DNA of 64,000 nt from the NCBI RefSeq assembly GCF_022701255.1, contig NZ_CP031705.1:3175501-3239500 (forward strand). The letters are read 5' to 3'. The DNA comes from Microcoleus vaginatus HSN003. GTDB taxonomy: Bacteria > Cyanobacteriota > Cyanobacteriia > Cyanobacteriales > Microcoleaceae. The first letter of the stretch is position 1; each line of letters begins with the position of its first letter. The notes beneath the pieces were generated by a model, which saw only the letters and a list, made by a program, of their open reading frames with translations, searched no databases and was not told where the DNA came from. A program made the position numbers and the translations under genes. This document shows positions 50,828-59,687 of this stretch, piece by piece.

Positions 50828-53800
50828 ATGATTGAAGTAGAACACTTAAGCAAAACTTACGGTTCGACCGCAGCGATCGCGGACGTGTCTTTTTCGGTCG
50901 AATCAGGAGAAATTCTCGGTTTTTTGGGGCCAAACGGCGCGGGCAAAACCACAACGATGCGGATTTTGTCGGGATATTTGCCGGCATCCAGCGGTACGGC
51001 CCGCATCGCCGGCCTGGATGTTCACGAAAACTCGATGGCAGTCAGACAGCGAATCGGCTATCTGCCGGAAAACCCGCCACTGTATCCAGAAATGACTGTG
51101 GAAGGGTTTCTGTTTTTTGTCGCCAGGATTAAGCAAGTACCTGCAGGTGATCGCGCGCGACGAGTTACCTCCGCGATCGAACGCTGCGGCCTGGTTGATA
51201 AACGCAAAGTTTTAATCCGCAAGCTTTCTAAAGGATTTCGGCAGCGCGTCGGTATCGCGCAGGCGATCGTCCACGATCCGCCGGTCATTATCTTAGACGA
51301 ACCAACCGTCGGCCTCGACCCCCGACAAATCATCGAAGTCCGCAATTTAATCAAAAGTCTTGGCGGCCAGCACACAATCATCCTTTCCACACACATTCTG
51401 CCGGAAGTCAGCATGACTTGCAACCGCGTCACCATCATCAATCGCGGTAAAATCGTCGCTGCGGGTACTCCCGAAAATTTGATGGGAGAGTTGGCGGTGG
51501 GAGAGGGCTACGAAGTCGAAGTTGAAGGCGAGGGTGATTTGGTAAACAGTCTGCTGTTGCCTTCTGTGGAAAATTTGCCGGGAGTTCGATCGGTCGAATT
51601 GATTCCAAACAATCAATTTTTAGTGGGTCGTTACCGCCTGCGGGCATTGTGCGAAGCCGACATAGAACCCGGACGAGAAATTGCCGCAGCTATCCTCGCC
51701 TCTGGATTCGGACTCTGCGAAATGCGTCGCTCTCGCGCTACTCTGGAAGATGTGTTTTTAAGGCTGACAGCGGCTGAAAAGAAACCGGAAGAAAATCTGG
51801 TTCACACCGAACCAGAGGTCGATCGAAATCTGCAAGAAGCTGCAGAAATTCAAGACTCGATCACGGATTCTCATCGATCCGAATCGCAACCGATTATCGA
51901 AAATCTGCAAGTTTCAGATCGGCAAGAGTCTATCTATGATTCTCATTCAGCATCGGAACCCGTTCCAGAAACTGAAGAGTTGCTTTATGATTCTCATTCA
52001 GCATCGGAACCAGTTCTAGAAACTGAAGAGTTGCTTTATGATTCTCATTCAGCATCGGAACCAGTTGCAGAAACCGTAGAGTTGAGAGAACATCCTCAAC
52101 CAGAATCAGAACCAGTTGCAGAAACCGTAGAGTTGAGAGAACATCCTCAACCAGAATCAGAACCAGTTCCAGAAACCGTAGAGTTGAGAGAACATCCTCA
52201 ACCAGAATCAGAACCAGTTGCAGAAACCGTAGAGTTGAGAGAACATCCTCAACCAGAATCAGAACCAGTTCCAGAAACCGTAGAGTTGAGAGAACATCCT
52301 CAACCAGAATCAGAACCAGTTGCAGAAACCGTAGAGTTGAGAGAACATCCTCAACCAGAATCAGAACCAGTTCCAGAAACCGTACAGCCGATAAAAGGGA
52401 AGCATCTCAGTTTGGGTGTCACAGGAACCAGATCATCTTACTCGCTACAGATATCTAAACAAGCAAGCAGGATGCTCACTTTTGTAAAAAATGTTTTTTA
52501 CAAAAGTGAGATACTCCCGATAGAACCTTCTCCACCAGAACCGATTGTCCAAAATCTAGAAGTTTCAGAAACCGTAGAGTCGATCGAGCATCCTCAACCA
52601 GAACCGATAGTCGAAAATCTGCAAGTTGTAGAAACAGTAGAGTCGATCGAGCATCCTCAACCAGAATCAGAACCAGTTGTAGAAACAGTAGAGTCGATCG
52701 AGCATCCTCAACCAGAACCGATTGTCGAAAATTTGCAAGTTGTAGAAACAGTAGAGTCGATCGAGCATCCTCAACCAGAACCGATTGTCGAAAATCTGCA
52801 AGTTGTAGAAACAGTAGAGTCGATCGAGCATCCTCAACCAGAATCTGAACCAGTTGTAGAAACAGTAGAGTCGATCGAGCATCATCAACCAGAACCGATT
52901 GTCGAAAATCTAGAAGTTTCAGAAACAGTAGAGTCGATCGAGCATCATGAACCAGAACCGATTGTCGAAAGGCAAGAGTCGATCGACTATTCTCAACCAG
53001 AATCCGAGCCAATTACAGAAACAGCAGAGGAAATAAGCGATTTAGAACCAGGAATGCAACCAGTGGCAGATTTTCTGGAAACTGTAGAAAGACAAGAGTC
53101 GATAGAACATCCTCAACCAGAACCGGTTGTGGAAAATCTACTTATTGTAGAAACAGTAGAGTCGATCGAGCATTCTCAACCAGAAAAGATCGAAAATCTA
53201 GAAGTTTCAGACACGGTAGAGTCGATCGAGCCTTCTCAGCCAGAACCGGTTGTCGAAAATCTACTCATTGTAGAAACAGTAGAGTCGATCGAGCATCCTC
53301 AACCAGAACCGATTGTCGAAAATCTACTTATTGTAGAAACGGTAGAGTCGATCGAGCCTTCTCAGCCAGAACCGATTGTCGAAAATCTAGAAGTTTCAGA
53401 AACGGTAGAATCGATCGAGCATCCTCAACCAGAACCGATTGTCGAAAATCTACTTATTGTAGAAACAGTAGAGTCGATCGAGCATCCTCAACCAGAACCG
53501 ATTGTCGAAAATCTACTTATTGTAGAAACGGTAGAGTCGATCGAGCATCCTCAACCAGAACCGATTGTCGAAAATCTACTCATTATAGAAACAGTAGAGT
53601 CGATCGAGCATCCTCAACCAGAACCGATTGTCGAAAATCTACTTATTGTAGAAACAGTAGAGTCGATCGAGCATCCTCAACCAGAACCGATTGTCGAAAA
53701 TCTACTTATTGTAGAAACAGTAGAGTCGATCGAGCCTTCTCAACCAGAATCCGAACCGATTTTAGATTCACCAAAGTCGATCGAGCATTCTCAACCAGAA

Positions 53801-54454
53801 GCCGAACCGATTTTAGATTCACCAAAGTCGAGCCAACCTTCTCAACCAGAACCGATTGTCGAAAATCTCGAAGTTTCAGAAACACCAAAGTCGAGCCAAC
53901 CTTCTCAACCAGAACCGGTTGGCGAAAATCTCGAAGTTTCAGAAACACCAAAGTCGAGCCAACCTTCTCAACCCGAACCGGTTGTCGAAAATCTCGAAGT
54001 TTCACAAACACCAAAGTCGATCGACGAGCATTCTCAACCAGAACTGATTGTCGAAAATCTCGAAGTTTCAGAAACACCAAAGTCGAGCCAACCTTCTCAA
54101 CCAGAACCGATTGTCGAAAATCTCGAAGTTTCAGAAACACCAAAGTCAAGCCAACCTTCTCAGCCAGAATCGGTTGTCGAAAATCTCGAAGTTTCAGAAA
54201 CACCAAAGTCGAGCCAACCTTCTCAACCAGAACCGGTTGTCGAAAATCTCGAAGTTTCAGAAACACCAAAGTCGAGCCAACCTTCTCAACCAGAATCCCA
54301 ACCAGTTGTAAAAAAACGGCCACTTAAAAAAAAGCCACAACCGACTAGCGATTCTCAACTAGAACAGCCACCTGTTACCAAAAAGCGACAAATAGAAAGA
54401 AAAAAACAGGATAGCGACGGCACCGAAACACCACCCGCAGGCGACTCAGAATGA
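50828..54454 (+). CDS. GldA-type ABC transporter ATPase with 800-residue repeat extension
   Basis: 1208 residues; normal relatives have about 310-340. Residues 1-315 are a complete ATPase: Walker A GPNGAGKTT, Q-loop YLPENPPLYPEM, signature LSKGFRQR, Walker B VIILDEPTVGLDP, His switch STHILPEV, and a GldA-like C-terminal regulatory part. From about 347 to 1158 the protein is a coding minisatellite of Pro/Glu/Ser/Val-rich units in three families: SEPVAETVELREHPQPE (about 52080-52390), EPIVENLLIVETVESIEHPQP (about 52540-53730) and SQPEPVVENLEVSETPKSS (about 53770-54300). It ends in a basic tail (KKRPLKKKPQP, KKRQIERKKQ). First gene of the GldA-GldF-GldG-DUF4340 operon; it should energise the permease at 54495. 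The extension is probably disordered. Confidence 0.92.
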   Translation: MIEVEHLSKTYGSTAAIADVSFSVESGEILGFLGPNGAGKTTTMRILSGYLPASSGTARIAGLDVHENSMAVRQRIGYLPENPPLYPEMTVEGFLFFVARIKQVPAGDRARRVTSAIERCGLVDKRKVLIRKLSKGFRQRVGIAQAIVHDPPVIILDEPTVGLDPRQIIEVRNLIKSLGGQHTIILSTHILPEVSMTCNRVTIINRGKIVAAGTPENLMGELAVGEGYEVEVEGEGDLVNSLLLPSVENLPGVRSVELIPNNQFLVGRYRLRALCEADIEPGREIAAAILASGFGLCEMRRSRATLEDVFLRLTAAEKKPEENLVHTEPEVDRNLQEAAEIQDSITDSHRSESQPIIENLQVSDRQESIYDSHSASEPVPETEELLYDSHSASEPVLETEELLYDSHSASEPVAETVELREHPQPESEPVAETVELREHPQPESEPVPETVELREHPQPESEPVAETVELREHPQPESEPVPETVELREHPQPESEPVAETVELREHPQPESEPVPETVQPIKGKHLSLGVTGTRSSYSLQISKQASRMLTFVKNVFYKSEILPIEPSPPEPIVQNLEVSETVESIEHPQPEPIVENLQVVETVESIEHPQPESEPVVETVESIEHPQPEPIVENLQVVETVESIEHPQPEPIVENLQVVETVESIEHPQPESEPVVETVESIEHHQPEPIVENLEVSETVESIEHHEPEPIVERQESIDYSQPESEPITETAEEISDLEPGMQPVADFLETVERQESIEHPQPEPVVENLLIVETVESIEHSQPEKIENLEVSDTVESIEPSQPEPVVENLLIVETVESIEHPQPEPIVENLLIVETVESIEPSQPEPIVENLEVSETVESIEHPQPEPIVENLLIVETVESIEHPQPEPIVENLLIVETVESIEHPQPEPIVENLLIIETVESIEHPQPEPIVENLLIVETVESIEHPQPEPIVENLLIVETVESIEPSQPESEPILDSPKSIEHSQPEAEPILDSPKSSQPSQPEPIVENLEVSETPKSSQPSQPEPVGENLEVSETPKSSQPSQPEPVVENLEVSQTPKSIDEHSQPELIVENLEVSETPKSSQPSQPEPIVENLEVSETPKSSQPSQPESVVENLEVSETPKSSQPSQPEPVVENLEVSETPKSSQPSQPESQPVVKKRPLKKKPQPTSDSQLEQPPVTKKRQIERKKQDSDGTETPPAGDSE
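51868..54300 (+). repeat. coding minisatellite of the ABC ATPase
   Basis: About 2.4 kb of degenerate 51-66-base units that keep one frame. TCGATCGAGC, a HIP1-like core, recurs in most units of the second family. The antisense strand is also largely open, a by-product of the repeat. Different unit families lie side by side and are internally more similar than to each other, as expected from local tandem duplication. Confidence 0.9.
52475..52510 (+). repeat. 36-bp perfect hairpin inside the ABC ATPase gene
   Basis: Arms CTCACTTTTGTAAAAAA and its exact complement with a two-base loop TG. It interrupts the minisatellite and is translated in frame (about residues 550-561). Its core CTCACTTTTG matches the ends of the element at 9497-9620. 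Confidence 0.9.
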
Positions 54455-54493
54455 ACCAATTACCAATGCCCAATTACCCATTCCCAATTCCTA
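54455..54493 (+). repeat. CCAATTA/CCAATGC heptamer-type spacer
   Basis: Degenerate units ACCAATT, ACCAATG, CCCAATT and CCCATTCC fill the gap between the ABC ATPase stop and the permease ATG. Confidence 0.7.
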
Positions 54494-54494
54494 A

Positions 54495-55295
54495 ATGTTA
54501 GTAATGATTAGTAATATTATCGCAATTTACCGCAAAGAACTACAAAGCTATTTTGCCTCACCATTAGCCTATGCCATAGCAGCAGTCTTTTGGCTAATCA
54601 CAGGCTACTTTTTGATAGCCATCCTCCTCGCCCCCGACGGGTTAATTCCCCAAATTGGTCAGCGAGACCAAATGGGAATTACCGAACCTCCCATCGACGT
54701 AGCCTACGAATTCCTGCAACTCTTCCTGCGAATAATGGGTTCCCTTTCCTTGTTCGTATTACCCGCACTCTCAATGGGACTTTACGCAGAAGAACGCAAA
54801 CGTGGAACCTTAGAACTATTAGCCACATCGCCCTTAACAAACTGGGCCGTTGCTACCGGCAAACTCCTCGGTGTTTTAACATTTTATACCACAATGTTGC
54901 TGCCCCTGCTGTTCTGCGAGGCGATCGCCCTCAGTTCCTCAAACCCACCCGTACCCCTGGGAGTTATTCTGCTAGGACACGGCGGCTTAATATTACTAGC
55001 AGCAGGAGTATTATCCCTGGGAATGTTTATTTCCTCCCTCACCGACAGCACAATTTTATCCGCCATCCTCACCTTCGCTCTAGTATTATTTCTCTGGGTG
55101 ATCGATGCAGCCGCCGTCGCTCTCGGTGGCCCCTTTGGAACAGCATTAGGACATTTGTCGCTCCTAACACATTACACCAATCTTGTCAAGGGAGTTTTTG
55201 ATACCACCAGTTTAATTATGTTTGCCAGTTACATCATTTTAGGAGTATTTCTAACCGCCCAATCCATCGATGCCTTGCGATATCAGCGTTCTTAG
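54495..55295 (+). CDS. GldF-type ABC-2 permease
   Basis: 266 residues; an ATG at 54504 is an alternative start three codons in. Six hydrophobic segments with the ABC-2/GldF layout: IIAIYRKELQSYFASPLAYAI at the N-terminus, then RIMGSLSLFVLPALSMGLYAEERKRGTLELLATSP, the family's most conserved block (shown here in part), and VLFLWVIDAAAVA later. Pairs with the ATPase at 50828. The transported compound is unknown. In Bacteroidetes the GldF/GldG pair is needed for gliding; whether this holds in filamentous cyanobacteria is not known to me. Confidence 0.9.
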   Translation: MLVMISNIIAIYRKELQSYFASPLAYAIAAVFWLITGYFLIAILLAPDGLIPQIGQRDQMGITEPPIDVAYEFLQLFLRIMGSLSLFVLPALSMGLYAEERKRGTLELLATSPLTNWAVATGKLLGVLTFYTTMLLPLLFCEAIALSSSNPPVPLGVILLGHGGLILLAAGVLSLGMFISSLTDSTILSAILTFALVLFLWVIDAAAVALGGPFGTALGHLSLLTHYTNLVKGVFDTTSLIMFASYIILGVFLTAQSIDALRYQRS

Positions 55296-55429
55296 AAAAA
55301 TCAAGGAAGGGTTCCGGGAATAAAGAGGGGAGAGTCGGAGATTCGGAGATTAAACGAGAGGCCACCAATTCCCCATTCCCAGTTCCTAATTCCCAATTAA
55401 TGTTAGTTATTCCACTAATTACTTGAAAA
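55296..55429 (+). repeat. gap between permease and Rpn-type gene
   Basis: Degenerate CCAATTCCC/CCCAGTTCC units (about 55361-55420), similar to the spacer at 54455-54493. The 5' part carries GAGAGTCGGAGATTCGGAGATT. Confidence 0.6.
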
Positions 55430-56332
55430 ATGAGATTTATTAATCCCAAAATCGACTTTGCGTTCAAAAAAATATTCGGTTCCAGCGACAGCAAAGACAT
55501 CCTGATTAATTTTTTAAACGCCATCCTTTATGAAGCACAGCCGGTCATCGAAGACTTAGAAATAATCGACTCCCCACCAGAACCTCAAACTGTCGCAACC
55601 CAAGAGACACACCTAGATGTCAAAGCCACAATTAACGGCGACAGAATCGCCCTCGTTGAAATTCAACTGATCAACGTGCCTTCCTTCGGGAATAGAGTTT
55701 TGTACAACGCTGCCAAAAGCTACAGCCAGCAATTAACAGGAAAAGAACGCTACGAAAGGCTAAAAACAGTAATTTCCTTGAAAATTGCCGACTTTGAAAT
55801 GTTTGAAAATCAGCCGGAATTTATGTCTCGGTTTGTGTTTCAAGAAAAAGAGCAACAATTTGAGTGTCCCGATACTGCAATAGAATTAGTATTTATCGAA
55901 CTGCCAAAATTTAGCAAGGAATTAGCAGAATTAGAAACAACAGCCGACCAATGGATTTACTTTCTCGAAAATACTAGCACTCTGGAGACAGTACCAGAAA
56001 CACTCAGTGCAGTTCCCGAAATTCAGAAAGCTTTTAGAATTGCCAGCGAGGACAACTTCAGTCCGGAAGAATTAAATGAATTGCAGAAGCAAGAACTGTG
56101 GATTCAAGACCAGCAGATTGCCATAGATTTAGCAAGAGAACAGATGACAAAAACCGCTCAACTATCGTTAATATTGCGTCAGCTAGTGCGACGTTTAGGC
56201 ACAATACAACCGGAAACCGAAAACTGCATCCGTCAATTAGGTATACAAGAATTAGAAGAACTAGGAGATGCCGTGATCGATTTCAACAAGCCGTCAGATT
56301 TAACAGCATGGTTGCAGGCTAATGCGATATAG
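55430..56332 (+). CDS. Rpn-family (PD-(D/E)xK) nuclease / transposase-like protein
   Basis: 300 residues. Rpn proteins are recombination-promoting nucleases once annotated as transposases. Marks: opening NPKIDFAFKKIFGS, then ETHLDVKATINGDRIALVEIQL (the Asp and the Glu-x-Gln of the nuclease core) and GNRVLYNAAKSYSQQL. The C-terminal half is helical (about 200-300) and family-specific. It stands inside the ABC transporter operon in the same orientation, so it is a guest. Flanked by CCAATT-type spacers; no insertion-sequence ends recognised. Confidence 0.85.
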   Translation: MRFINPKIDFAFKKIFGSSDSKDILINFLNAILYEAQPVIEDLEIIDSPPEPQTVATQETHLDVKATINGDRIALVEIQLINVPSFGNRVLYNAAKSYSQQLTGKERYERLKTVISLKIADFEMFENQPEFMSRFVFQEKEQQFECPDTAIELVFIELPKFSKELAELETTADQWIYFLENTSTLETVPETLSAVPEIQKAFRIASEDNFSPEELNELQKQELWIQDQQIAIDLAREQMTKTAQLSLILRQLVRRLGTIQPETENCIRQLGIQELEELGDAVIDFNKPSDLTAWLQANAI

Positions 56333-56376
56333 AATAACATCCTCGAACCGGAATTTTTTCCCTCAATATTTACATT

Positions 56377-58569
56377 ATGAAAATTAGCAAAACAAATTGG
56401 AAATACGTTTTTTTGCTGGGCCCCCTCCTCATCGCAGCGGGGGTAACAGCAGCACTTGTATCTGGAGTATGGGACCCCCTGACAGTCGGTTTAGTTATTG
56501 CCGGAGCAGTGACGATCGCACTTTGGCTGCTATATTTGAGTTACGAACAAAGCTTTTGGGGGCAGCGTTCCACTCAAGCCAGCACCAACGCCCTGATTGC
56601 CACCCTCGCCGTCTTTGTGATTCTCGGAGTAATTAACTTCATAGCCGTTCGCTATCCCGTTCGCATCGACTTAACCGAAAGCCAACAATTTACCCTCGCC
56701 CCGCAGACTCAACAAATACTGCGAAACCTGCAACAAACAGTCAAAGTTTGGGTATTTGACCCCACCCAAAATCCCCAAATCAAAGAATTGCTGCAAAACT
56801 ACAAACGCGAGGGAGGCCAAAAGTTTCAATTCGAGTTTGTTGACCCGCTAGCCCAACCTGGAAAAGCGCGGGAATTTAGCATTACCAGCATCGGGGAAGT
56901 TTACCTGCAATCCGGCGACAAAAAACAAGTTCTGCAAAAAGGTGGCACTGCTTTCGGTAGCGACCCAAATCAAGGTCTTTCAGAGATCAAACTTACCAAT
57001 GCCTTAGAAGAAATCCTGAGCACTCGCGTTGCTACAGTTTACTTTTTGCAAGGCAAAGGAGCCCGCCCGCTACAGGAAGGTCAAGGCGGAATTCAGCAAG
57101 CTGAAAAAGCTCTAAAAGATAAATACTACAACGCCCAAACGCTGAATTTGACCGAACGCAAAGAAGTGCCAGAAGATGCAGATGCTTTAATCATTCCTGG
57201 GCAGGACAAACCGTTTTCCGATGCAGAAATTAAAGCACTAAGAGCTTATCTCGATCGCGGCGGCAGTGTATTGTTAATGGTAGACCCGGCAACTGATACG
57301 GGATTGGACAAGTTGCTGCAAGAATGGGGGGTCAAACTAGACACCCGTTTGGCCATCGATGCTTCGGGCACTGGTCAAAGATTTGGCCTGGGCCCTACGG
57401 TTCCCACAGTCAGGCGCTACGGCGAACATCCGATTACTCAAAGTTTTGGCAACGGTATTTCATTTTATCCATTTGCGCGTGCTGTGGAAACCTCGCCAGT
57501 AGCAGGGATAGAGGAAAAACCGCTGATTTGGACGAGTCAGGAAAGTTGGGCGGAAAGCGATTTGACGACTAAGAAATTGGAGTTCGATCAAAAGACCGAT
57601 CGACAAGGCCCGCTATTATTAGGTGTAGCTTTAGTTCGATCGTCCACTGACAGCACTCCCTTAAAGCCCTCACCTTCACCAACACCAACTTCGCCCTCGC
57701 CTTCACCCCAAGCCTCACCGACAGATTCACCATCGCCGACAGATTCACCATCGCCGACAGATTCACCATCGCCGACAGATTCACCATCACCGACAACTTT
57801 CCCATCGCCGACAGATTCACCATCACCGACAACTTCGCCATCACCGACAACTTTCCCATCGCCGACAGATTCACCATCACCGACAACTTTCCCATCGCCA
57901 ACAGATTCACCATCACCGACAACTTCGCCATCACCGACAACTTTCCCATCGCCAACAGATTCACCATCGCCGACAACTTCACCATCACCGACAACTTCGC
58001 CATCACCGACAACTTTCCCATCACCGACAACTTTCCCATCGCCAACAACTTCACCATCACCGACAACTTCGCCAACAGCTTCCCCAATCAGCTATTCGGT
58101 GATTGTCTCGCAAGAAGCTACGCCTCCAGCATTACCGACGACTTCGCCAACACCGGCAGCATCTCCCACAGAATTTCCCACAGAATTTCCCACAGAATCG
58201 GCAGAAAGTTCGCCAACACCAACACCCGCAGCATCTCCCGCAGCATCTCCCACAGCATCTCCCAGTCCAACCACAACTCCTTCTGTACCTTCAGCTTCTG
58301 GAAAAACATCGCGAATGGTAGTAATTGGCACATCTCAATTTGTGACTAACGGTTGGTTTGACCAACAACTCAATAGCGACGTGTTTCTCAATTCAGTCAG
58401 TTGGTTGAGTAAACCCGACCAGCAAAGCTTTTCTATTAGTCCGAAAAAAGCTACCAACCGCCGCCTTAACATGACGGCCATTCAAGTAGGATTGCTGGTT
58501 TTAGCTTGGCTAATTTGGCCTTTACTCGGACTGGGAATTGGTGGCGCTATCTGGTGGAAGAGAAGATAA
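56377..58569 (+). CDS. GldG-type membrane protein with STP-repeat insertion
   Basis: 730 residues. Three N-terminal membrane helices (about 12-30, 35-55, 72-92), an extracytoplasmic beta/alpha domain (about 95-420) with GldG family phrases ([36 protein letters not shown], and then [21 protein letters not shown]), and a final membrane helix. Between about 429 and 568 a low-complexity insertion of [16 protein letters not shown] units separates two halves of the domain (normal relatives are about 550-600 long). The other half closes the fold after it ([22 protein letters not shown]). Part of the ABC transporter operon. Confidence 0.9.
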   Translation: MKISKTNWKYVFLLGPLLIAAGVTAALVSGVWDPLTVGLVIAGAVTIALWLLYLSYEQSFWGQRSTQASTNALIATLAVFVILGVINFIAVRYPVRIDLTESQQFTLAPQTQQILRNLQQTVKVWVFDPTQNPQIKELLQNYKREGGQKFQFEFVDPLAQPGKAREFSITSIGEVYLQSGDKKQVLQKGGTAFGSDPNQGLSEIKLTNALEEILSTRVATVYFLQGKGARPLQEGQGGIQQAEKALKDKYYNAQTLNLTERKEVPEDADALIIPGQDKPFSDAEIKALRAYLDRGGSVLLMVDPATDTGLDKLLQEWGVKLDTRLAIDASGTGQRFGLGPTVPTVRRYGEHPITQSFGNGISFYPFARAVETSPVAGIEEKPLIWTSQESWAESDLTTKKLEFDQKTDRQGPLLLGVALVRSSTDSTPLKPSPSPTPTSPSPSPQASPTDSPSPTDSPSPTDSPSPTDSPSPTTFPSPTDSPSPTTSPSPTTFPSPTDSPSPTTFPSPTDSPSPTTSPSPTTFPSPTDSPSPTTSPSPTTSPSPTTFPSPTTFPSPTTSPSPTTSPTASPISYSVIVSQEATPPALPTTSPTPAASPTEFPTEFPTESAESSPTPTPAASPAASPTASPSPTTTPSVPSASGKTSRMVVIGTSQFVTNGWFDQQLNSDVFLNSVSWLSKPDQQSFSISPKKATNRRLNMTAIQVGLLVLAWLIWPLLGLGIGGAIWWKRR
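57661..58080 (+). repeat. coding STP minisatellite of the GldG-type gene
   Basis: About 420 bases of 12-18-base units encoding (S/T)-P-S-P-T-(D/T). The sequence CCATCACCGACAACTT recurs with small changes. It ends with a second block of similar T-S-P-T units interrupted by a degenerate segment, continuing as SPTASP-type to about 58280. Confidence 0.9.
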
Positions 58570-58570
58570 G

Positions 58571-58776
58571 TTAGTTGACTGTTGATTGTTGACAGTTGAC
58601 TGTTGTCAGTGGGTAATTGTCAGTTGTCAGTGGGCAATTGTCAGTTGTCATTTGTTAATCCTTTGCTGTGGCTAATAACAAATAACCAATAACATTAATC
58701 AACAGTCAACAGTCAACAGTCAACAGTCAACAATGCCCAATGCCCAATGCCCAATGCCCAATGCCCAATGCCCAAT
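58571..58776 (+). repeat. mixed heptamer array before the DUF4340 gene
   Basis: First GTTGACA/GTCAGTTGT-type units (58571-58650), then GTCAACA units on the opposite strand sense (58699-58730), and finally six or more copies of CCCAATG (58733-58774). It ends 12 bases before the ATG at 58788. Confidence 0.8.
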
Positions 58777-58787
58777 TCTCAGTTATT

Positions 58788-59426
58788 ATGAAATTGCAGA
58801 AAAATACCTTAGTATTGATAGCCGTCGCGTTGAGCATGACTGGGCTGGTTGCTTTGTTCGAGATGCAAGTGTCTCCGAAACAGGAAGCCGCTAAGGAAGA
58901 AAAACAGAAAATTTTTGCTTTTAACTCCGATCGCATACAATTCTTTACAGTCAAAACTCCCGAAAAAATCTTGACTTTTGAACGAGTTTATGCGACAAAA
59001 GGAGGCAAGTCTAGCTGGGAAATGAAATTGCCAGTGCAAGCACACGCGAGTCAGGCATCGGTGGATTTTTTGCTAGACAGGCTGGCAACAGGAAAGAGCG
59101 ATCGCACGATTAATACTACTGCTGCTCAACTGCCAGAATTCGGTCTCGACCAACCCCAAGCTACAGTCACAGTAAAACTGGACAACCAAGAAACTCACCG
59201 CCTAGTTTTAGGCAAAACAGACTTTAGCGGCCGCTTCTTGTACGCTCAAGCCAATCCGCCGGAAGCGCCCCCTCAAAATTCAGCCGAAAATTTGCCCGTG
59301 CTGCTAGTGCCTTTTGACTTTAAAAATGCCCTCCAGCGACCTTTGTCAGAGTGGAAAAAAGCAGAACCACCCAAAGCAGAGAAACCGCAAAAACCCTCTC
59401 CCACGCCAAGTCCTGAGAATCAATAG
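58788..59426 (+). CDS. DUF4340 protein
   Basis: 212 residues from the ATG at 58788-58790. An N-terminal membrane anchor (LVLIAVALSMTGLVALFEM) precedes a beta-rich domain: FNSDRIQFFTVKTPEKILTFERV, then VDFLLDRLATGKSDRTIN and FGLDQPQATVTVKLDNQETHRLVLGKTDFSGRFLYA, the DUF4340 core (each quoted in part). C-terminal Pro/Lys-rich tail. It follows GldG-type genes in many bacteria and is the last gene of the transporter operon; periplasmic face likely. The palindromic element at 59445-59557 follows. Confidence 0.88.
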   Translation: MKLQKNTLVLIAVALSMTGLVALFEMQVSPKQEAAKEEKQKIFAFNSDRIQFFTVKTPEKILTFERVYATKGGKSSWEMKLPVQAHASQASVDFLLDRLATGKSDRTINTTAAQLPEFGLDQPQATVTVKLDNQETHRLVLGKTDFSGRFLYAQANPPEAPPQNSAENLPVLLVPFDFKNALQRPLSEWKKAEPPKAEKPQKPSPTPSPENQ

Positions 59427-59444
59427 ATGGCCGTTCGATCTGAG

Positions 59445-59557
59445 TGAGATGTTGCACCATTCTCAATAAGCCTTTTATGAACAGGCTTTCGGGCCTGTTC
59501 CACAAAGAGTGAATTTTCTTGTGGAACAGGCCCGAAAGCCTGTTGCTGACAATGGTG
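59445..59557. repeat. compound palindromic element, copy B
   Basis: Same outer ends as copy A (GATGTTGCACCATTCTCA...; right end degenerate, CTGACAATGGTGC). Hairpins are AACAGGC-TTTCGG-GCCTGTT and its mirror, and the AT centre reads AAAGAGTGAATTTTCTT, the reverse complement of copy A's centre. So the arms stay put while loops and centre differ. Confidence 0.85.
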
Positions 59558-59687
59558 CCCTCTGGGATAGAATTTAAAGAACAAATCCCAAAACCTGTTA
59601 CATCCAACATTCCTCACCTAAAATACAGAAAAGTCTAAACTTAAACTGTATTTAAGTGGCGTGCATTACCCCCAGGAAAGGGCGAAT

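Noticed and set aside
51868..54300. Regular repeats resembling a CRISPR array
   Set aside because: Units are contiguous, without unique spacers, and keep one reading frame with strong Glu/Pro coding; no cas genes are nearby.
52476..54323. Long antisense open frames over the ABC ATPase repeats
   Set aside because: They reflect the repeat unit, which lacks stop codons on both strands; there is no independent domain or ribosome binding site.
57569..58087. 172-codon Met/Leu/Ser-rich antisense frame in the GldG-type gene
   Set aside because: By-product of the STP minisatellite read backwards.
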